A stretch of 64,000 nucleotides of DNA from Triatoma infestans (Eukaryota; Arthropoda; Insecta; Hemiptera; Reduviidae): NCBI GenBank assembly GCA_011037195.1, contig JAAEAF010001080.1:124001-188000 (forward strand). The letters run 5' to 3'. Every line of letters begins with the position of its first letter. Within the stretch, counting starts at the first letter, position 1. Under the pieces are notes generated by a model. The model was given only the letters and a program-made list of their open reading frames with translations, made no database searches and was not told the DNA's origin. Shown piece after piece: positions 58,060 to 64,000 of the stretch. The position numbers and the translations under genes were made by a program.

Positions 58060-58222
58060 GTGAAACTAAGTCTCTGTACGAGTCTGTGTTGGCACACTGT
58101 CTGAAAAACGCATCCTGAAGATGGGCGAACGCCCGAAACCGGTCGATGACCACAAAACGAAGCAGGCTACCACGGAAAATGTCTCTGATGCTTTCCAGCT
58201 CTGCGGAACCAACCACCATAAC
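58060..58222 (+). mobile_element. Penelope/retrozyme-like repeat, best preserved copy
   Basis: ttggcacactgtctgaaaaa, hammerhead-like core, gaagcaggctaccacgg, ctttccagctctgcggaacc. Shares the block order with the copies at 20646, 48301 and 52365. Confidence 0.7.
58111..58148 (+). ncRNA. Hammerhead-ribozyme-like motif, family 1, consensus copy
   Basis: CATC (stem I 5' strand), CTGAAGA core, one extra T, GGGC-GAAC-GCCC stem II with 4-bp helix and tetraloop, GAA, ACCGGT (3-bp minimal stem III without loop), C (cleavage after GGTC at 58144), GATG (pairs with CATC). All conserved hammerhead bases are present. The deviation is the extra unpaired T between A9 and stem II. The very short stem III resembles ribozymes thought to act as dimers. 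Confidence 0.6.
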
Positions 58223-59469
58223 AAAGGATTCTTATTAGTTCCGTTTTCGCTGATAACGATTAAGCCAGTCATGTTTTCTTAAAAACTTTAAACTTGATGC
58301 TATTTTGTTGAGAATGCTGTAATGTATATTGTAGTTGTTTTCTTCCTTCATTTTTTTAAGTGAGTCTATCATTCCCTGAGATTGTGGCATGTCTCAAAAT
58401 GAACATTCCAAGTTTCTCCAATACACTGGAAGGATGAATAATCACAATCACATCTTTAATTTTCTTTTACTTTTTTCATTTACTTTGTCTAACTGCTGCT
58501 AGAGGACGTATTTGTAATCGTTTAAATTTGAGATAGTTGTGCGGAAGTAAGTTAAAAATTTTATTTGGATTGGTTCAATGTTACTGGTGCGCTCTTCTGA
58601 ACTACAAGTGTGAGGTAGTAGGTTAATAGTTATCAACCTCATCACCTATATATTTATATTACCTATAATGAGTAATTTTCTATACATTTGTAATAACAGC
58701 AGCAAAGAGAAAATGGAGATTGCGTTCAGACATGCGAAACAATACAATTAAAAGTATTTACCTCCTTATTATGTCATCAATCCGTATACTATGTTTCTTC
58801 TAGTCAGTCTTCTGAATCTAACGATACATAGATATATGCTACGCAGTCGCATAGCAGCTGAACTAATTATTTTTTTTTTTCAAATTCTCATTCAGCAACG
58901 ATTTAATGTAATTTTAAAATGAAATTAAGAAATACTAATTGGGTTTTAATTTTATATAATTAAAAAAAGAATTACTTTAGCTGTAACTAATTATTTAACC
59001 AATTTAATTAAATGTAATTAATGCGGAGTTAATTTAACTTAACCATAAACAGTGACGTGATAAAAATCTGTCGGAAGATCATAAAGTGTTGCGGCAAGGC
59101 CAATTAATGATAGTTGGAAATAAATGTAAACGAGTGTTAATGTATAATGGCAGCGTGTGCATTACATTATTATTAAACACTAATTCAACTGATAACAAAT
59201 TTCGCTCCAGCATACATGGCTTCATTATATTCATCGAGATTCATCGGCCTAGTATAGGTCTTCCCTCACTCAAGGTAGTCGCCCGAAAAATGGAATATTT
59301 AAGACTTTAACTTACGAACTAGTCCTCCCCAAAAACCTTGGGATATGAGATCTTAAATGGAAGTTTACATGTGTTCCTTGGCGCATCATGTTTGAAATGT
59401 TATGCCAGCCGTATGCGATATATAATTTGGAAACAGGACATTTGCACATACAGTTAATGTTTCATTATA
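58223..59469. other. No recognised feature
   Basis: AT-rich, with TTAA-rich block 58900-59045. No gene. Confidence 0.2.
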
Positions 59470-59705
59470 TCCGCTCAAACAGTAAAGATGCATTGATGGC
59501 GCTGAGTTCATGTGTCTTCACTTCCAAGTTGTTACAATTTGGAAGACTGGAAGAACTTTCTTCCTTGAAGGATGATATACCTCCAGTCTGGTGATTCCTG
59601 GTCATATGGGAATTTTTGAGAATGAGAAGGGGGATGGGTTTGCCAAATTAGGCGCCTCTCTCCCTTTCATTGGTCCCGAGCCTACTGTTGGTGTGCTTTT
59701 AGACA
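59470..59705 (+). pseudogene. LINE RNase H remnant
   Basis: NSKDALMALSS, LEELSSLKDD, then after a one-base shift PGHMGIFENEKGDGFAKLGAS and FIGPEPTVGV. It is the same family as 42802-44460 and supplies the RNase H middle section that is deleted there. Confidence 0.8.
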
Positions 59706-59861
59706 CTTGTCTGACAAGCTTCCATTATTATTTCAAACATATTTTCCGAACTCAAGTTACCTCAAAATATATACTTCCACTAAAAAAAATTACTGATATC
59801 GCAAATTTGCCACAATCGTGCTGTGCTTTTTGTTCTAATAGCAATAAGAAAAATTAGGTGT

Positions 59862-60725
59862 AACCAATAGGAAACTAACACGACTTTCTCTTGCTGCAGT
59901 TGGCCGAATTCTCTACAATTGGACATTCTCTTCAAACTTATAAGTTTTACTAAATGTTTGTCTATAATTTTATATTAATGTGAGAATTTAAACTAATAAA
60001 AAAAACATTTCTGAGGAAAGTTTAACCTTCTCCCCCCCGCCCCCAAAACATTTTTAAGAAAAAAGATTTGAACAAAAATGATGTCTCTGTATTCATGGTT
60101 AGTGTGTCACCCGTCGGTTATGTTTAAGGAGAAAATCGCAAAAAAGAAACAAACAAAAAACTGTTCAGTGAAAAACGCACTTCGGGTCAACAGAATTTCT
60201 TCAAACTCGGAATTTCGGCAACACAATTAATTCTGATTAATATTATATAGATGGTAGAACTGTATTAATAACTAAAATAGAGGAAAACATAACCTCCACT
60301 CCAACATCAAAAAACCCCTTCTTTTAAATGGGAATTTTCCCCAAGAGATGTTTCAAATAAAAGTTGTAGCTGTGGATATACCAAGCTTAATGGAAATCGT
60401 AGGAGCTGTTTACGAGAAAATCGCAGTAAACTGAAAAATTTAGTAAAGTGGTACTTCCAGTTGAGGAATTTTGACAGATAACTTCCTGTCTGATCCCATG
60501 GTGATACCCAAACGAAATGTCAAGTTTGAACTTTCTGCATTTTTATTTTTGAGCTATGCTGTTCATATATATATATATCCATAGAAAACAAAATGGATAT
60601 ATATACATCCATTTAAAACAAAAAACACTTTTTCGTACTCAGGGGCTCTCAAAGCGTGTATTTCTGGTGAAAACTCGAAATCGAAAATTTGACTAAACTA
60701 CAATAAAGGTAAAAAAGAAAAGTAG
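59862..60725 (+). repeat. CCGG-box family, near full-length copy
   Basis: Start gaaactaacacgactttctc; boxes gcacttcgggtcaac and gtacttccagttgag; (TA)n at 60566-60577; end block ctggtgaaaactcgaaatcg. Confidence 0.8.
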
Positions 60726-61359
60726 AAAATTTTTCCTTTTAAAAATGTGTTTTTAACATAATTTACAAATAGATATTACTAGGTGGTATTGTAATAAATA
60801 ATAATAACTAGTTAACCTCATTTAAAATGACCTTTAATTAGTTTACTAGTCGAATGGGCGAGTGTAAATAGTTGGGCAAGAAAGTGAAGTGTTTGTTACA
60901 GTTGCCATACACATCTAGTGGTATTAGTAACAAACGGTTGGTGCACTTATCTGTCATTGCGTCGGCGTATTTATCGTACTGAAATTGGCGGTAAATTAAG
61001 CATGTGTTTGTTTAAGATCGATCAACTCATCGATAAGAGTATCTATAGTTTTCACAATAGACCTTGTAATTAAATAATTTCTTCATTACTGATAATAACT
61101 ATTTTAAACATAATATAAACAGACTAGGTCCTGACAAGATCCTAGATATAGTTGGGGAAGATATTTCCACATTCTCCTACAACTATATATTATATATGAG
61201 GCAATATTGTGATCGTACTAAATTTTAGAAATTGAGTTCTCTTTGGAAATACATGCTCTACAGTCTCTTAACTAGAAGATAAATAATATTAGAAAATGAG
61301 CTGTAAATGTGTATATGTTTGTTTGTAAACAAATTATCCCAAAAATAAATAACAAAAAA
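60726..61359. other. No recognised feature
   Basis: 60840-61030 looks single-copy. 61195-61280 has a reversed CCGG-box end scrap. Confidence 0.25.
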
Positions 61360-62390
61360 ACTGGTGTGTAACACTCACACGAATTTCTCTTGCTGCGAAA
61401 TGGCAAACTTTCTTCACACTTACAATTCTTATACGTGTTTAAAACCGTCGGCATTTTTATGGAGAAAATAAAAAAACTGTAAAACCTATTTAGTAAAGCC
61501 GCACTTCCGGTCAACCGATTTTCTTCAAACTGCGAATTTTGGCAACTTATATAATTCTAATTAATATTATTTAGTTGACCAAATTGTATAGCACATTGTT
61601 CAACTAAAATAGCACTTATTAGGAAACCATAACCCTGCACCCTCCACCAAATGCCCTTAAATGAATTTTCCTGGAGAAAAGTATGAAATAAAAGTTGTAG
61701 CGCTTTGTATGTGCAGGTCATGTAAGTTTAGAGAAAATCGTAGCCGTTTTAGAGAAAATAGCAGAAAAAAGAAAACTACTTTCAGTGAAGCGCACTTCCG
61801 GTCATCCAATTTTCTTCAAACTCGCGATTTCGACAACATATTTAATTCTAATTAATATTATTTAGATGATAGAATTGTGTAGTAAATGAAATAGCACTTT
61901 AGAGGAAACCGTAATCCCACCCCTCCCCAAAAAGAACCCTTAAATGAATTTTCCCGGAGAAATGTCACAAATAAATGTTGTAGCTCTTTGTATGTGTAGT
62001 TGATATTCCAAGTTTGAATAAAATTGTTGGAGCTTTTTTCGAGAAAAATCACAAAAAACTGAAAAACTATTCAGTTAAGTATCACTTCCGGTTGATGGAT
62101 TTTGCCTGAAATTTCATCTGATGCGATGGTAATACCAAAACGGAATACCAAGTCTGAGTTTCCTGCAACTTTTCGTTTATGAAATATGCTTGTCACACAC
62201 ATCTATATACACGTACACACACACACACACGCGTACACACATCTATACAAACACACACATAGACCCTTTTCTAAAAACCATTTTTTTGGATTCAGGGAAC
62301 CTCAAAACGGGTATTTCCGGTGAAAACTCAATTTCGAATATCTGGCACGATCGCAATACTTTTCTCTAACAAGTTTTTGAGGAAGTAAAA
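61360..62390 (+). repeat. CCGG-box family, full-length copy with extra module
   Basis: Start actggtgtgtaacactcaca; boxes at about 61501, 61792 and 62077 (cgcacttccggtcaaccg, gcgcacttccggtcatcc, tcacttccggttgatgg): three modules where most copies have two. (CA)n at 62214-62231; end ctctaacaag...ggaagtaaaa. Confidence 0.85.
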
Positions 62391-62449
62391 AAGAAAGGGA
62401 GCTCAAATTCACATTGCGCTTAGATATCACCGTCGCATTCAACACTAAG

Positions 62450-63100
62450 TTTTCCAAAATTTCCATCAACCAGAAGTGCGACTTTAATGGATGTATTATT
62501 ACTTTCTCTACTCCTCCTCCTCCTCCTAGTCAGAGCAAGTATGGCAATCGTGCCAAATACATATTTTGAGGTCCCCTCAATATGAAAAAAAAGTTTTTAG
62601 CAAATGATTTGTATCTCTGCGAAATTGTGTGTGCGTATGTATGTGCGTATATGTGTGTATGTTAACAAAATATCCCAAAAAAGAAAATTCTCAGGAAGCT
62701 CAAACTTGGTATTCTGTTCAGGCAATACCTCCCGCAGCATCAGGCACGACAAAGATTTCGAGCAAAATCCAAAAAAAACGAAAATGCGACATTACTGAAT
62801 TTTTGTTTTTCAGGTTTTTGTGATTTTGTCGAAAACCGCTATAATTACTTTCTTTAAGCTTTATATATTTTGAAACATCTTCCAGGGAAAATGATTTTTT
62901 AGGGGGGGAGGGTTTCTGGGAGAACATTAGCTTTTTATTATGTTATGCTTTTCTCTTCAAGTACCACTTCAGTATAATATATGGTTTTTAGATCTGTTCC
63001 GGTTGAGAGATTTTTATCGATGATTTCCTATTGTATCCCCTGGTGTAACCAAACGGAATACCAAATTTGGGCTTCCTGTGAATTTTCGTTTGTTTAGCTC
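62450..63100 (-). repeat. CCGG-box family copy (minus), then plus fragment
   Basis: 62480-62990 reversed unit (tactttctctactcctcc, gaggtcccctcaatatg, gaaagcgttatg-type text). 62995-63100 plus-oriented box region (ctgttccggttgagagattt, aacggaataccaaatttggg). Confidence 0.7.
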
Positions 63101-64000
63101 TTGAATTTTATTTGCTTTAATTATAAGAATTTAAAAGAATGACAGTATGATGAATAGAATTAAACCTCAACTATCGAGCATATGTCCAATATTTATATGT
63201 ATATCTAAATATTTTCAGATTTAGAAAAAGGTTGTTTTTTTTTTGTTTTTTTTTTTATAGATCTAATTTCCTGCAAGTCTGTCTGTAAGTTCAGTAATTT
63301 AATCCTTTGGAATTTCAAGCGTTTCCTTACCTAATTCATGTGGACAAAGTAAATTATTTCTTCTTCTTGTAGATTCCAAATTCTTTGTACTGTGTAAAGT
63401 TTCTTTCATTTTCTTTTGTTCTCTTTTCAACTCTTCATTTGCCTTTTTCCCTCTGAAATCTGAAATCCTTTCATTAGGCAGACTTCTTATCTTTCTTACA
63501 ATCTCCGCATATTTAGTGTATATGTATATGTAGTTAGTTATTAGTTTAAAGAAAATTATTGAAGCCGCGGTCCAGAGAATTCCGTTAAACTGAGAAAGCT
63601 ATTCTGTAAATTTACACTTTACAAAAGCTTGCGAACAATCACTAAAATACTTGAGGAGGGAGCTTAATACATATCGTTGGAGTGATTACTTAATTTTGAA
63701 AATGTCATGATCTCAACACTCTTACTCTTACAAATGTCAGAAAACTTGTATATAAATTGTCCGAAAATAATGAAGAAGGCAAATAGAATTGAAAACTGTA
63801 TAAAAGATGTTTTAACAAGTAGGATGGAATAATTAAACGAATGAATAGAAACACGGCTTATCTACAATGACCTTGAACTGTGTGCAACTTATAGCTCTAA
63901 CAACTCAAACAACCCCAACTATTATCAACTTCAAATCAAATTTGAAGTTTATTTTTAATTTTTACACCATGATATTCATAAATTACCGATTACTTCCAGT
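63101..64000. other. No gene; CCGG-box scrap
   Basis: 63540-63730 is a decayed module (gtttaaagaaaattattgaagc, gaaagctattctgtaaattt). The rest is AT-rich and unassigned. Confidence 0.3.

Overview
This window is eukaryotic, AT-rich and almost entirely non-coding. It has coding exons with GT-AG introns, tRNA-derived SINEs, non-LTR retrotransposons, mariner and hAT transposons, and long (TG)n, (CT)n and (TA)n tracts. The one host gene I can defend is a member of the insulin/IGF receptor family on the minus strand. With that gene and the mariner and LINE families present, the source is an arthropod, most likely an insect. I cannot support a species from sequence alone.

Host gene. Five coding exons run right to left: exon 1 (50235-50399: start codon, hydrophobic leader, beginning of the L1 domain), exon 2 (41923-42187: rest of L1), exon 3 (3955-4100), exon 4 (3054-3199) and exon 5 (2395-2606: furin-like cysteine-rich region). 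Their splice phases (0, 1, 0, 2, 1) join without a break into about 311 codons. The remaining exons (L2, fibronectin III, transmembrane, kinase) are not visible and would lie left of base 2395. Intron 1 is about 8 kb and intron 2 about 37.8 kb, so most of the window is one intron filled with mobile DNA.

Mobile DNA. (1) A very abundant unclassified repeat, here called the CCGG-box family after its recurrent ACTTCCGGTT motif, occurs in roughly 35 full or partial copies on both strands. Full units are about 0.7-1.0 kb, contain an internal duplication of about 270 bp and have inverted ends (ACTTTCTCTTACT / AGTAAGAGAAAGT). (2) tRNA-derived SINEs lie at 289, 10577, 13739, 27981 and 56723. (3) Three 5'-truncated LINE copies have clear target-site duplications (15907-16289, 26438-27857, 42802-44460), and there are several LINE scraps. 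(4) DNA transposons are a non-autonomous hAT (123-1334), a second hAT with an open C-terminal transposase frame (38742-40280), a long-inverted-repeat element with a decayed DUF4817-type transposase (40409-41717), a related 3' fragment (45449-46165) and a mariner fragment (33536-34070). (5) A 28S rDNA fragment (57718-57964) sits inside a CCGG-box copy. (6) At least a dozen hammerhead-ribozyme-like motifs from several families are present. The best family (seven copies, two pairs arranged as inverted repeats) resembles the ribozyme-bearing ends of Penelope-like elements or retrozymes.

Nested insertions give a relative chronology: CCGG-box repeats and one hAT are old and carry SINE, LINE, mariner and rDNA insertions, while the second hAT (38742) with perfect 8-bp target duplications looks more recent. 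No CRISPR array, operon, true tRNA gene or bacterial feature was seen.
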